Source of the DNA: Triplophysa rosa
Taxonomy: Eukaryota; Chordata; Actinopteri; Cypriniformes; Nemacheilidae
Length of the DNA stretch: 64,000 bases
Direction: 5' to 3'
Assembly: GCF_024868665.1 (NCBI RefSeq)
Contig: NC_079894.1
Coordinates: 7,065,286-7,129,285 of the forward strand
A program made the translations under genes and the position numbers. The first letter of the stretch is position 1; every line of letters starts with the position of its first letter. Shown piece after piece: positions 22,581 to 34,400 of the stretch. The notes beneath the pieces were generated by a model, which did not search any database, was not told the origin of the DNA, and worked only from the letters and a program-made list of their open reading frames with translations.

Positions 22581-22680
22581 TTTTTGTGCTGTGTTGGTGT
22601 TGCCCAGTAACAACAATCGCCGACTCTTCGATCTTTCCTCTTGTTGCTCAAGAGTTGGTTCAGTTTGAAAGGCGGCACGC

Positions 22681-22770
22681 GAGGACTCTTATAACTACAT
22701 CCATAGTCGCGTGCCATTGACCGTAAGCGCCAACCAATCAGCGCCAAGCATCCCCAGCGCCTGCAGCTGA
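22681..22770 (-). promoter_or_regulatory. ptf1a: ptf1a core promoter: TATA-like box, CCAAT box, E-box
   Basis: Reading on the minus strand, TTATAAGAG (TTATAA at 22689-22694) lies about 110 bp before the ATG. A CCAATCA box (NF-Y type, plus orientation) is at 22734-22740, about 45 bp further upstream, and the E-box CAGCTG is at 22764-22769. The spacing suits a TATA promoter with a start near 22660 and a 5'UTR of roughly 80 nt. The start site is inferred. Confidence 0.6.
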
Positions 22771-22849
22771 GGCAGCTCACCTTAGTGCAAGGCATCTTCA
22801 CAAGCCACCCCCAGTACACGCCCCTCAGCCCAAAACACTGAAATTGGAC

Positions 22850-24600
22850 ATGGTCTAGACTGTCGACAAAGCGTGGGGTACTTTTTACTGCCTATTTTGA
22901 CAACTGTATCAGAAAAATAATTCCACCATCAGTGACCTAATCAGACTTCAATATGTAACCACAAAGATGAATATGGTTGTAATAAAGTTGTTGCAGAAGA
23001 CAACATTTCATAATGCCATGTGACCAGAGCGCATCACGCACCATCAAAAAAATGCGTACGTTTTCTGAAATGTAATAAATATTTAAATTCAGATTTTTAA
23101 CACCAGTTAACACAGACAGTTAACACCAGGGAGACATGCACCCTCAGCCTTAATGACTGACAAACGTTGTCATTATCTGTCCGTTTGTCTTCCTACCATT
23201 AACAACGAGTGTACAAAGTGCACAGTTATCACTTGTAATTAAGGGGTCAGGAGGAAAGTCCTGTTGACCCTGCCACCTTGAGGGTCCTCTTCAAGCAGGT
23301 AACCATGTCTTCCATTCAATGCTCACCATTCGCGTGCGTCGCAGCCCCTTCCTTCGGTCTCTTAATTATGAAGACATGCAGCTATGTTAAAGCCCCATTG
23401 GCTTTCCACGAGGTCTACACAATGCAGCACAAACATTTGTGTATGAGTGATGTCAGTGAAAGGCGCTGTCATTTAAGAGGGAGAAAGGGTAAAGAATAGG
23501 TCTCTCATCAATCACGCCTTTAGGATGCCTGTCCGCACGTTTTTATCAAAGCAGTGGACACTCGCCTGTTCAGGAAACAATCGCAAGAAAAAAAGACGAG
23601 AACTTCAGTGGTGAAGCGGGGGCGTTTATAGCTTTCAATAAGAACATCCCATAGACGCCCTAAACGATCTGTCTGTGACAATACATAGACAGGAGGAAAG
23701 AAACACCTTGGTTAAATAAATAACTGAATGAAGGAACACATAAAACTGAAAACAAAACCAAACGTAACTGAAAAAATCTTTAAAAAAATTAATAAGAAAA
23801 ATAATATAAGAAAAGTTTGAAAATGACTAAACTTTTGTAAACATTTAATTTGAACGTATAACCGAGACATTTTAATTTAATATAGCCTCTACTGATCTAT
23901 TGTAATGTTTTGCTTATATTTCTAACAGGTGGCTTTACAAACCATAATGCAGTTAATAAACACTCGCAGACATTTTAATATTCTAATAAACATTATGCTC
24001 TGCAAAAAAGGTGCCAACTTTGCGCATTGTTTTATCGGCTTAATTATTAAATAACAGAGCAGTATTTAAAAAGATTTCATTTAATAAATTCTGTCAATGT
24101 TGGTATCAAACCACAACACAACGTGTAGCTATCTAATTTATAATAGGCTTTAAATATCGTTGATATCCTCGAAAACAATACTTAAATATTGTTTAAGTAA
24201 CACTGTCCTGGTTAAATATTTTGTGCGCTATTATTTCAACAGCATTTGATTAATTTATTAATGTTGTAATTATATGACTAATTTCATCACCGTAGGTTTA
24301 TTTAAATAAATGATCAAACACTGTGGTTGTAAGTTGATGACATTTTAAGGGGTTGCACACGCTTGACCGGTTGTTTGTCAGAAAAGTGGTTTGTCATTAA
24401 AAGCAATAAAGTGATTTAACGATTTATTTAAACACAAATCATTATACAAGTCCTTGAATAACAAACAATAATTAATATACCAGTGGCAAAACGACAGGCA
24501 GCGGGTATGGGTTTATTATGTAGGGGGCTGGTACTGGCATTAAAAGCAGTGTGCCTCACAGTGGTCGTCAATAGGGAGTTTTGTAAAACACCTCACAACA
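22850..24600. other. ptf1a proximal upstream DNA, no gene seen
   Basis: No exon or transposon is recognised. 23150-23560 is GC-balanced with motif-rich blocks (for example CAAACGTTGTCATTATCTG, GTTGACCCTGCCACCTTGAG) and may be a conserved non-coding element; 23700-24500 is very AT-rich. Confidence 0.45.
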
Positions 24601-24768
24601 AATTATGCTGGTACCTGAGATGCTAACTGGTTGGAGCCCATAAACAACCCTTATTCTCCGCTATTCAAATAAAGATGGAGGGGGTCACTTTGTTAGTAAA
24701 GGAGAGAAAGGGTCTGGTGAGTGTATGGTTGTTGCACCCTGCTGCAAGCTGCAACGCGAGGGACAATT

Positions 24769-24788
24769 CGTGGGAATCGCACCACTTG
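24769..24788 (-). promoter_or_regulatory. PTF1-type composite site 1 (RBPJ/TC box + E-box)
   Basis: On the plus strand CGTGGGAAT (RBPJ consensus) is followed by 5 nt and the E-box CACTTG. On the minus strand this reads CAAGTG-N5-ATTCCCACG, the bipartite E-box/TC-box order with about one helical turn between box centres. It lies 2.2 kb upstream of the ptf1a ATG. Confidence 0.65.
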
Positions 24789-25119
24789 CGCGCTCTGCGC
24801 TCAAAGAGACCCACTGCCGGCAGTGAATGAGGAGAGCAGCCGTACAGCTTGTATGCTAAAACACGCATTTGCAAAATAAAAAAAAAGAAATGCGTTTAAT
24901 GTGATGAATGTTTTTCTTTTTACAAGAGGAGTGCTATTAAACGATTTATTACTGGGATGGGGAACGGGGAATCCCCGACCATATCGTCGCCAAATTGTAG
25001 GCTATTTAGTCCAATTCAAGATGTGCGTGATCACAATGTTTTCATCAATCAGATTAGATCACATTATTCACAAATGTCACTTCACAGTTCACAATCAAGG
25101 TCATAAATTTATGAATTGA

Positions 25120-25330
25120 AATGCTGCACCTGTAATCCACTGTGGCGAGGCACAAGTGGCACCTGAGCACCCACCGGTTGTTCAGCAAAGCGGGTCATTT
25201 GCCAATTAAGCACAGACAGGACCGTGACCGTCACCTTTGCGCTATCAATTAAGCAATGTCACATATCACAGAGGCCGCGGCCGATGCAGACCTTGAGCTG
25301 GCCTGGGAATAGCAACACATGGATTTTCTG
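25120..25330. promoter_or_regulatory. Candidate enhancer core upstream of ptf1a
   Basis: A 210-bp block with CACCTG E-boxes at 25126 and 25161, two identical CAATTAAGCA homeodomain-type motifs (25203-25212, 25246-25255), the palindrome GTGACCGTCAC (25224-25234) and PTF1-type site 2 at its right end. It is GC-balanced and unique within AT-rich DNA. Enhancer activity is inferred. Confidence 0.55.
25304..25321 (-). promoter_or_regulatory. PTF1-type composite site 2
   Basis: TGGGAAT, 5 nt (AGCAA), then CACATG. The minus strand reads CATGTG-N5-ATTCCCAGG, with the same orientation and spacing as site 1. It lies 2.7 kb upstream of the ptf1a ATG. Confidence 0.65.
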
Positions 25331-26190
25331 AACAGACATTACAACGACGAGCATTATAACTGAGACGTCTTATTTCAGAGGTCATGGTGCATTACAGTTC
25401 GTGAGGCCAGTAGGATAAAAGATAGAGGACGAACTGACACTTAAAAATTGTTTACATAGGCTATTAAACTGATTTTTATAAAAAATATTAAACATAACGA
25501 TATGTTAAGAATACAAATGAATAATAACGTTAGTTGTTTTCTCGTGAATAAAAAGGAAATAATACTAATAATAACATTCATGTTTTAAAAAGTTTAAATG
25601 TTTAAAAAACATTTGTGAAATGAAATAAAGAACAAATATTATATCAAATAATATATTCAGTTTCTCTTAGTGGACAAATAATGGTAATCCGTAATCTCGG
25701 TCAAACAGGATTAGAGAAAGGATTAGATAAAGGGCAGATTAAATGAATTAATCAATGACAGTAATTGGGCTACTTGACAACGTAATATGGGTTTGAGAGT
25801 TACAAGGTGTTCCAAGCCTGTTGAGTGGCAAATATTTTGGAGGACATGATTTTTGACTTGCCTTCCTGTTTGCAAAACCACTCTGTGGGTCATTAAAAAA
25901 GCTATTTTCCGGACTTCAACAACAAAGTCAATACTTTTTGAAACAATAGCCACACAATGTTTACTATTGGCCCTCGTGTGTGTGGATAACACAAAACGAT
26001 AAAAGGCACCACACTTTGTCGATGCGCCTGTCAAGTGGCTTTCATTGTTGATACACTTACATTTATTGACCTGGTATTCAAAAAGGATGACTGGTAGACA
26101 ACCATTGACGACAGGAGCCGTGCGTTTTCATGGCCTCTTTGAAGGGTCATAGATTGTTAGAAGCGCAAGCTGCTGAACACTGGGGATCCC

Positions 26191-26208
26191 TGGGAATCCA
26201 GCCACATG
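26191..26208 (-). promoter_or_regulatory. PTF1-type composite site 3
   Basis: TGGGAAT, 5 nt (CCAGC), then CACATG, again in the same orientation and spacing. It sits in a GC-rich block (26150-26300) 3.6 kb upstream of the ptf1a ATG. Confidence 0.65.
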
Positions 26209-26399
26209 CGCCAGAGCAACAGGAGCAGCCAGCGCGCACTGAGCGCCCGTCCTCCAGCTTGCCAGACAAATTAGAAGAGTAGTCGTGGGGTGTGGAGAGA
26301 TTCCTGCATTCAGAACAAATAAAGTGCTCAAGTCCCACGAGGATATATTGTTCAGCAATGCTTAAGAAAGGTCAGCAAAAAATAAGACGTGTCAGATTG

Positions 26400-29150
26400 G
26401 GCATATCAATACATCCACTGCAGAGTGACAATCGAATTAAAATTGTTGCAACTCAGGTCATTTCTAAAGAGCACTTTAAATTTTACAACATCGATTAACA
26501 AAATCGGTTTCATGGATTTGGAACATGGATTTAAAAACTATTGTGATTCTTAATCCTCTCAAATGCGTAAACAGCACCTATAAAACTGTTATGGTTATTA
26601 TTGCGTTTATCCTATGAGATTAAAAAGATTATTGATTCATTACATAGACTAATTGATTCGTCCTGTGTTAATCTGAAAATATGGCTGCCCCCAGGCGGTT
26701 TCAGATTAGTGAGGTGTTTTGCGTCTAGCAAATAAACCTTTGGAAAAACGGAACGCGGGGGGTGGAGGGGTTTCCTCAGTAGGCGCCCTATGCTCATAGA
26801 CATGAATTAATCCTTTTCCCATTTCACTTTAACATACTTCGTGCGGAATGCAAGGTAGGCTATGAGTTTGCAAGGTTTTTCGAGCAAAAATGTGTTTATA
26901 TAATCTCTTCATTTTATTGTTAAAAATGTTTATGGGAGAGATTGTTGCCTCCACGAGAAGGAAAAATTATACCAAACAGAAATAGCCTGTTATCTGGTCA
27001 AGACCGTATTGGGTTAATACACATGTTGGAATAGAAATATTGTTATTCTTAATTATTAAACATTGTAAATATATTATAATATAAATAATTACAATAATAT
27101 AATTATTGTTTCAGAAAAGTTTAAGTAATTTACCAAGTGTATTCAAGTGTGCCAGCAGCAGAATCCCGCAGGTACACAGAAAGGAAAGTCTTACAGAAAT
27201 GTGCAATGCAGCATTAATGTTTTAACACAATAATAGCATCAGTGGACACAATAAATCAAATAAATGAATCAAATACTAATTGTTGATTTCCGTGTTGTTA
27301 GGCTACATGGCATAATACAAAGTTGACGCCACATAAAACACTCCAAATTAATGTTATTTAGGCAGACTACTGTACATTACAGACTTAGATCAACTCGTAT
27401 TTAATTCCACTAAAAAAATAATTTTGTTTGATGAATTTATTCGAAGTGACATTGTGCTGACACGCAGCAACGTCATCTTGTATTTTAGTTAAGATCATAC
27501 CGTCGGTTATTGAAATAGATAATTCACCATTCGCATTTGTATCATCTTTCTTAGCATTACCCATCACAAATATTTTTAGATTTTTATATGTTGCTGTAGT
27601 GATATAAATTGGGGCGCCACTGACAGTTTAGCTGTACGTTACTTTCTATTTGATGCGCCCCACAGTGTCAGAAAGTAAGATGAGTGTGAGGAGGAAGATG
27701 TCGTGGGAAGATGTTTTGATCAGAAAAGCATGTAACATATATCCACTTCAGTTCAGATTGATGTAGGCTACTTTTGCGGTTTTGCAAGTTTTTTAAGTTT
27801 GCCATCTCACAATGCGCTCAGTTTTGTTACGATGGTTTTGGGAAAGATACAGCATGTCTAAGGCACTTTGTACTTATGACACTTTTGTAAGTATAATTGC
27901 ATCTATTATCTTTAAAATTGTATGTGCAGTAGAGGCCAAACGTGATGTAGGCTACGTTGGGCATATATGTATGTAATATTTGATTTTAATTCGCACTCAG
28001 GGTAAGCCATCAATTTATTAAGAGAGATATGTTACAAAATGGAAAATATGTATGTTTAAGGCATTTACTTGAAAAAAAAGAAATATTTTCTGATGTTGCT
28101 AGTTTGCATTTTTGCCAAATAATGTTTATTTTTATTCATGAAAATGAATTGTTTTTTTACTAAAACGGCCATTCTTTTGCATCTTGACTCGGGAAACTTT
28201 GAGCATATGCAGTGTGTAATTTTGGTCTTTTTAAATTCTTTTAAATCCTGAGTTTCAGTTCACACTCCCTATGCAACAGGCATAACTATATATAAGCACA
28301 GATGCATAGGAGATGAGGTAGCTCAAGCCAAGGTGCACCAGAGTAACAAGTGCTTTGTGACAGGATCCTCAGAGACGCCTAGTGTTGGAAAAGAGTAGTG
28401 CTGTGTTACATGAACAAGTGGAATTACGTTGAAATATAATCTGACATTAACTCTAAACTACTTCTTTCGTTGATTCGTTTATTTGACATCAGATTCATGG
28501 GAAAAACAAATCAACACTCTAGAATGGGGACAAACAATGTTTCATGGTCGGTAAATGTGTGGCGCGTAAAACATAAATTTATAGTCCCTCTGGTGGTTGA
28601 CTGATACATTTCAATGTAATAAAAATCCGTTTTTACAAGATATAGTGGTATTGAGTATTAGTTTTAAACACATTATGGCCATTCGGTTCATTGTATGCCT
28701 GTTTGAAACGATGCTGACATGTTTGAACTATAACACTCCAAGCACAGTAACACTTCAAAACTTAAAAGCATACTTGTAGCCTATAACAACAACAACAACA
28801 ACAATAGTTGTTGTTGTTGTTACTTTGCCTGAGCTGCATTAAAATGAATTAATTTTGACCAAAAGGGAAGCCAGTCTGATTACTATACTGGTTATAGTTA
28901 AAATGCCAATGATTTCCACAATAGCAGATTTAAACACAGATTACACCAAGTACATCAAATAAAATGCCATTAACTTAATAATTAAATATATATAATAACA
29001 TTAAAAAAATCACAATGCCCTATATTTGTTCACATTTACAACCGTAAAAGGTAATATTATTTTACCTCATGATTTTATACTGTTGGCAAATGTGCATCAC
29101 TTAATCTATTTTGCTTGAAAACGGTTAAGGTGTTGAATCCTCATAAATTC
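26400..29150. other. Intergenic DNA between dlgap1 3' end and ptf1a, no gene seen
   Basis: Mostly AT-rich unique sequence with no coding exon or transposon recognised. It contains an inverted trinucleotide microsatellite at 28785-28823. Open frames are short and lack similarity. Confidence 0.5.
28785..28823. repeat. Inverted (AAC)n-(GTT)n microsatellite
   Basis: About six AAC units run directly into about five GTT units through the centre ATAG, so the locus can fold into a near-perfect hairpin. Confidence 0.85.
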
Positions 29151-29159
29151 TGTAATTTA

Positions 29160-30814
29160 AAGACAAAAAAAGTTTCAAGAATTTATTCCTTGTTCATCGT
29201 ATGTATGCACATATAATGTTTATACATACAGTACAACATATTCACAATATGAGGGTGGCATGACAGATCACTAAACAGAATCGAAACCGTAAAAAATAAA
29301 TCTTAAATAGTAAGACAAATAAATAAGTACAGAAATAAAATAAATAATAGTATAAATCCAATATATCTATAGGACTCATATTGTGTCTGCATGCTTACAG
29401 GAACTTCCTCATCATTGTTTTCTTGTACAAACAATATAGACCAAAGTAAGAACAAGGGGCTTTGATACTGTACACAAGTTCATGAGGCTACTAAACTTTA
29501 TCCAAAAAAAAAAAAACAAATTCAAAGATTGTGTTAACCAAGGAAATTAGGAAGCACTTTTATAAACACACCCACATACAGTATGCACACAGGCTCACAC
29601 ACACAAGCCACGCATACCTATTCACCACAGAGACACATACATTCTTCAAAACACACATGTGTGTGCTTCACACGCTCACAAATACACACATAAAACATTA
29701 CCACTGGGAGACCCTGATTTTGCGGCACTCACTATTTCTCTGTCTTTTCCTGAGAGTTTAACGCTAGTTTAGCTCACCTGACATGATGGATCAGGCAGAG
29801 TCACATGGTCCTCTCAGAGTCACAACCCCTTTGAGCACAAAGCTTACAAAAAATGACTCCCCTTGTGCCCCAACACAGTATTAAAACACATTAAAATATA
29901 AGTCACTGAAATTGCTACTGGAAAGACATAATCGTGTGAACAATGATGAAAATCTTGCATTTTATTAGAATTCCCCTTTTAGTCTAGATTTATTTTTTGC
30001 AATCATCTCATTAGTGTTCCACTACTCGTCTACATAAAAATCCACAAAAGGCCCCAAATCTATATTACAAAAATTGATAAGTAGGTTTATTTGTATATTA
30101 TATGCTAAAGAATGCCTAAATGTTCCACATAAAGAGATTTAAACCAAAATGAACAGGCTACAGGATAGCGAAGGCATCTTTTCATCATCAATGAATCAGT
30201 TAGAATCACTACATTGAAAGAAATGCAGTTTAACATCATTTTTAAACGCGTATTGCTTGTAGCTCAAAATACCCTGTTACGTGGTAATATTTTCCAAATT
30301 GAGTTAACGTTAAGAAAAAGAAGAGGGAAAAGAGGGGGCAGGAATGGAAACAGAAATAAAAAAGTAATTTTGCTCTGCTGAAGAAAAAATACTTAAAATA
30401 CTACAGCAAACTGGATACAGTGTTTGCTAGATGGCACTACTGAGAAGGACCGACAGAGGGTTTTCTACTGAAGTGATACCTACTTCACATGTCTAGGAAC
30501 ATAATTCACTATGGTCACTTCAGATCGTAGGCTTAAGACAGAATGAGAGAGAGACAAATGGGAAAGACTGGCGAAGCGAGACATTAAACCTGCTATAACG
30601 CTCCTTTAAGGGAAAACACATTATATTACAAACACCCAGTCCACGTCATTCAGAGTGAATACGCATGTTTGTTTGTTGTAAGTGTGTGTCGAACTGTTTA
30701 ATGATAAAGTATATATTCGTGTATATGCCCATGTGTATCGACATGGTGAGCGAATGGCTCTCAGAGAGGTCAGTACACACATATGTGCATGTATAACAGT
30801 GCCCGTGTGTGTAG

Positions 30815-30854
<40 letters not shown>

Positions 30855-31199
30855 TGGATAGATAGATAGATATATTTGTGTTTAGAAACAGTTTGTAAAC
30901 TACACAAGCATGAGAAAAAAGCAGTATACTGTATATAAAGTGACTGAGCTCCAAATAGCATATATGTGTGTGTCAATGATCTACTGCAATGATGGCTTAG
31001 GGTCATTAAAATATGATGTAGGGTTATCATTTTTTTAAATAATGAAAGATTGAATTTATAATTCTGTGCTATCATGGCGTTGGTGTGTGTTGACCCTACC
31101 AGTGATCGATGCAGTAGGCAAATACTGTATATATCAGTGTGATGTGTTGTGCTTACGGTGTAATTTGTGTGTGAATGTGTGTTTATGTGTCTGGCAGTT
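29160..31199 (-). other. dlgap1: Probable 3'UTR of dlgap1
   Basis: A 2-kb stretch follows the dlgap1 stop. Minus-strand AATAAA hexamers occur at 29182-29187 and at intermediate positions (near 29956, 29987 and 30088). CA-rich sequence (29565-29700) and TA/GATA microsatellites (30820-30873) lie inside. No coding exon is seen. The true 3' end is not determined. Confidence 0.45.
30820..30873. repeat. (TA)n followed by (GATA)n microsatellite
   Basis: About 16 TA units run into several GATA/GATG units, 0.33 kb downstream of the dlgap1 stop codon and therefore probably in the transcript. Confidence 0.9.
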
Positions 31200-31415
31200 T
31201 CATAGTCTGGTCTGGGCCTCGGGTATATAGATCTCGATGCTGTCTGCGCTCTCTGTGGCCGAGTTCTGCCGCACGGAAGCGGCCCGCTTGGCTGCCATCA
31301 AGCGTTTGCGAGCCTCCTGACGCTGCTTCTCTGTGCTCTCCAGTGATCGGTCCCTGGCCAGAGGAGGGTGGCCTTTCGGGGGTTTCTTTGGCACTGGGGG
31401 AGGCAGCCTTCTCTC
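31200..31415 (-). CDS. dlgap1: dlgap1 terminal coding exon with PDZ ligand
   Basis: Acceptor CCCTGTCCAG|GAGAGA, 216 nt ending in TGA at 31200-31202. It encodes ERRLPPPVPKKPPKG, the basic helix RQEARKRLMAAKRAASVRQN and the C-terminus ESIEIY-type IEIYIPEAQTRL, the Shank-binding end. Confidence 0.97.
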   Translation of the reverse strand, partial: ERRLPPPVPKKPPKGHPPLARDRSLESTEKQRQEARKRLMAAKRAASVRQNSATESADSIEIYIPEAQTRL

Positions 31416-34400
31416 CTGGACAGGGATGACAAACAGTCAGTTAGCCGCCGCAGCGGGCGGAGAAACAGGGGCGGAGACAGCGATATGGCACACCTGCACA
31501 CAGACAGCGCTAAAGCCAGCCGCGGTTAACGCTACAAAGGAGCGCTAGCGCTTGGGCGGCCGACTGCGTGCGGTAAGAGAGCGGCCCGGCAGGGGTGAGA
31601 GGTTGGGGGCCGGTGCCCCCATGGTGCGTGCCAGATGGAATGACTTCTGAAAACGGCTCACTGTCGAACAAACAAACAAAACAAACATGGAGAGGATGTC
31701 AGGAAATTAAGAATGATCGAGAGAAACGTTCACAGTCTTGCACATTAGACCAACAGAACAACAGCAGTACAACAAAAAGCACATGGAGGCAAAAGCGACA
31801 CTTCAGGGGACAAATTTACAACCTTTAGCATTAGTTTTTTTTGTAAGATTTGATGAGCTCTCGGCATGATGAGCTTTCTGTTACTTTCCTAATATTTGAC
31901 AATTTGGTGTTGCAAGTCCCCACCACTGAATGCAAAACACTACAGAAGCAACAGATCATGCAAATGAATGAAAAAAGACATGGTCCCCCTTGTACTGATG
32001 AAGATGCTTCTTCATATCAAAAAGCCAAAGTGATTCTGCAAGTTTGTTATACCTTTCTTTCAGGGGGGTCGAGGGCTCTCCAGTTGTTGGCTTTGAGCTG
32101 GTGCAGCTCATCAAACTTCAGGCTGATATTCTCAATGGAGAGCTGGAGCATATCCCAGAACCCTGCCAGATCCTGAGCCACCGGCCGTGGGTGAGCGTTT
32201 GGGTTCTGTTGAGCCAAAATAGGTAAAAGAGACAGAACAAGAGCGCAAGAGGGAAGAATTATACTGATGATCTTATAGTTACACTATATTTGTACAGTCT
32301 GATAGGCTTTGACAGATATAAGGGTGTTGACCCTTTGTTCCCCTAATATGAAATATCTTTGAGTTTTGATCATTTGAGCATTGTCAGGTATCATTTGTAT
32401 AAAAACAAGAGCTATGTTCTAACTTTGTGCAAACCCGTCAGTAAAGACCAGCATCTTATTCCATGCAGGTCTAGTCTGGTATATTCCGGTCTAGCGGGTG
32501 TACCACCATGCGCCATGGTGTTCTGTCTGAAGGGTTGATTATCAGACATGAAGCACTGCGTCTAGTACAACTAACAGGTATTGCACGCCGGATGCGCACA
32601 TTCTGTACGTCTGAGCTTTTGTTAAATTCATTTTTGTGTTTTAATATTTTAAAGGGATACTCTACCCAAAAATGAAAATACCTACTACCATCGTAGGAAA
32701 AAATATTGTATCATTTTTAATGTTGTGTTGAACACAAAAGAAGATACTTTGAAGAATTTAGGAAAGTAATCCGTTCTAGGGCACCTTTGACTACTATTTT
32801 AATTTTTCCCACTCAGTCAATGATGTCTCAGAACTTTCAGTTGCTAACATTCTTTCAAATATCTTTCTTTGTGTTCATCAGAACAGGTTTGGAACAACTA
32901 GAGGGGAGTATTCATGACAGAATTTTTATTTTTGGGTGGAGCGTCCCTTTAAAACCACATTATAATTGCAAACTATATTTAACAGTTTTGTATATGTGCT
33001 AGAATAGAGCTACCTACGGTATATAGCTTTCTTGTATTAATGCCGCATTCTTTTGGATTCTTTACAAACCGATCAATGTATCGTGAAGCCAGGGAGAAAT
33101 CAGTTTATACATTATAGAAATGTTCTTTGTGCAACTACCTATAAGCTATTATTACTGGTCGACAAATGTATGGTATCCTGCAATGTAAGTCGCTTTGGAT
33201 AAAAGCGTCTGCCAAATGCATAAATGTAAATGGTCGATCATCATAGTCTTTCTGGTGTAGCTGGTTGCAGTGTATTATACTGACTGAACTGTATGCCAGT
33301 GCCCGGTTGCACGAAAACCCTTAAGTTAGCTAAAGTGTTCCCTTAATGGGATGCTTCACCCAAAAAATGAAAATTCGGACACCATTTACTCACCCTTAGA
33401 TTGTTCCAAACCTATATAAGTATCTTTGTTTTGCTGAACACACAGGAAGAGATTTGGAAGTATGTCAGATCTCACCCACCATTTACTGCCATAGTAGGGA
33501 AAATAAATACTATGGGACTCAATGGGGGGTGAGATTTGACAATCTTCCAGATATCTTCCTGTGATCCTCCTGTTCAGCAGAACAAAGACATTTATACAGG
33601 TTTGGAACAAACTGAGGGAGAGTAAATCATGACATAATTTTCATTTTTGGGTGAACTATCAGTTCTGTTCTGTTGTGCATTGCAACATACTCTTTAAGTT
33701 ACTTTTTACCTTAAAAATAAACTCCCCTAAGTCTCAAATGCAATGACGGATATCATGTTTACTAAAGAGGAGGAAGTAGAAAATGAGACTAACGATATGC
33801 GATTATTGTAAAAAGATCAGTTTGATGCATTATAGTGGAATTAGAGGGTGTTTTTTCTCTTTGCGTATTTACCTAAAATAATAGCTTTAATGTAGTCTTT
33901 TTTCATGTACGGTTATTGTCTGCAAATGCAATGTTAAATTTGTGGTCTTTTAAAGTCAATACGTTCTATAGCGTAACTATGGCAACCGCTTCTCCATTGC
34001 CGTGTTTTGACAAAAACTATCACAGAATGATAAGCATAAACACTTACAAAGCGATTAAAGAAATCCCTTCCCTTAGAGATTTTTTTGCCCTTAGGGAAAC
34101 CTTCACTTCAGGGTTTTCATGCAACCGGGCACAGTGCTTCATAAAGTGCTTCCACAGGTATGGTTGTGCACATAAATTACATCAAACTTGCAAACTCATA
34201 ATAAGTGATCATTGTTTTTTGCAATCAGACAATTTACTTTAATATATATATTAACTGTATTACATATATTTTCATTGTTTTGTATGTTTTTGGTGAGCTT
34301 TACACCCTCAAAGTTAGGTCAACTCTGAACTAGGTAGCACACCTGGTGGTGACACAGGTACACCAGCATTATGTGCTGTGGAGGAAAATCGAACACAAAC

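Noticed and set aside
22581..22616. Upstream in-frame ATG of ptf1a at 22616
   Set aside because: It would add 12 residues unlike any Ptf1a N-terminus; the ATG at 22580 starts the conserved MD-VLDPFTG sequence.
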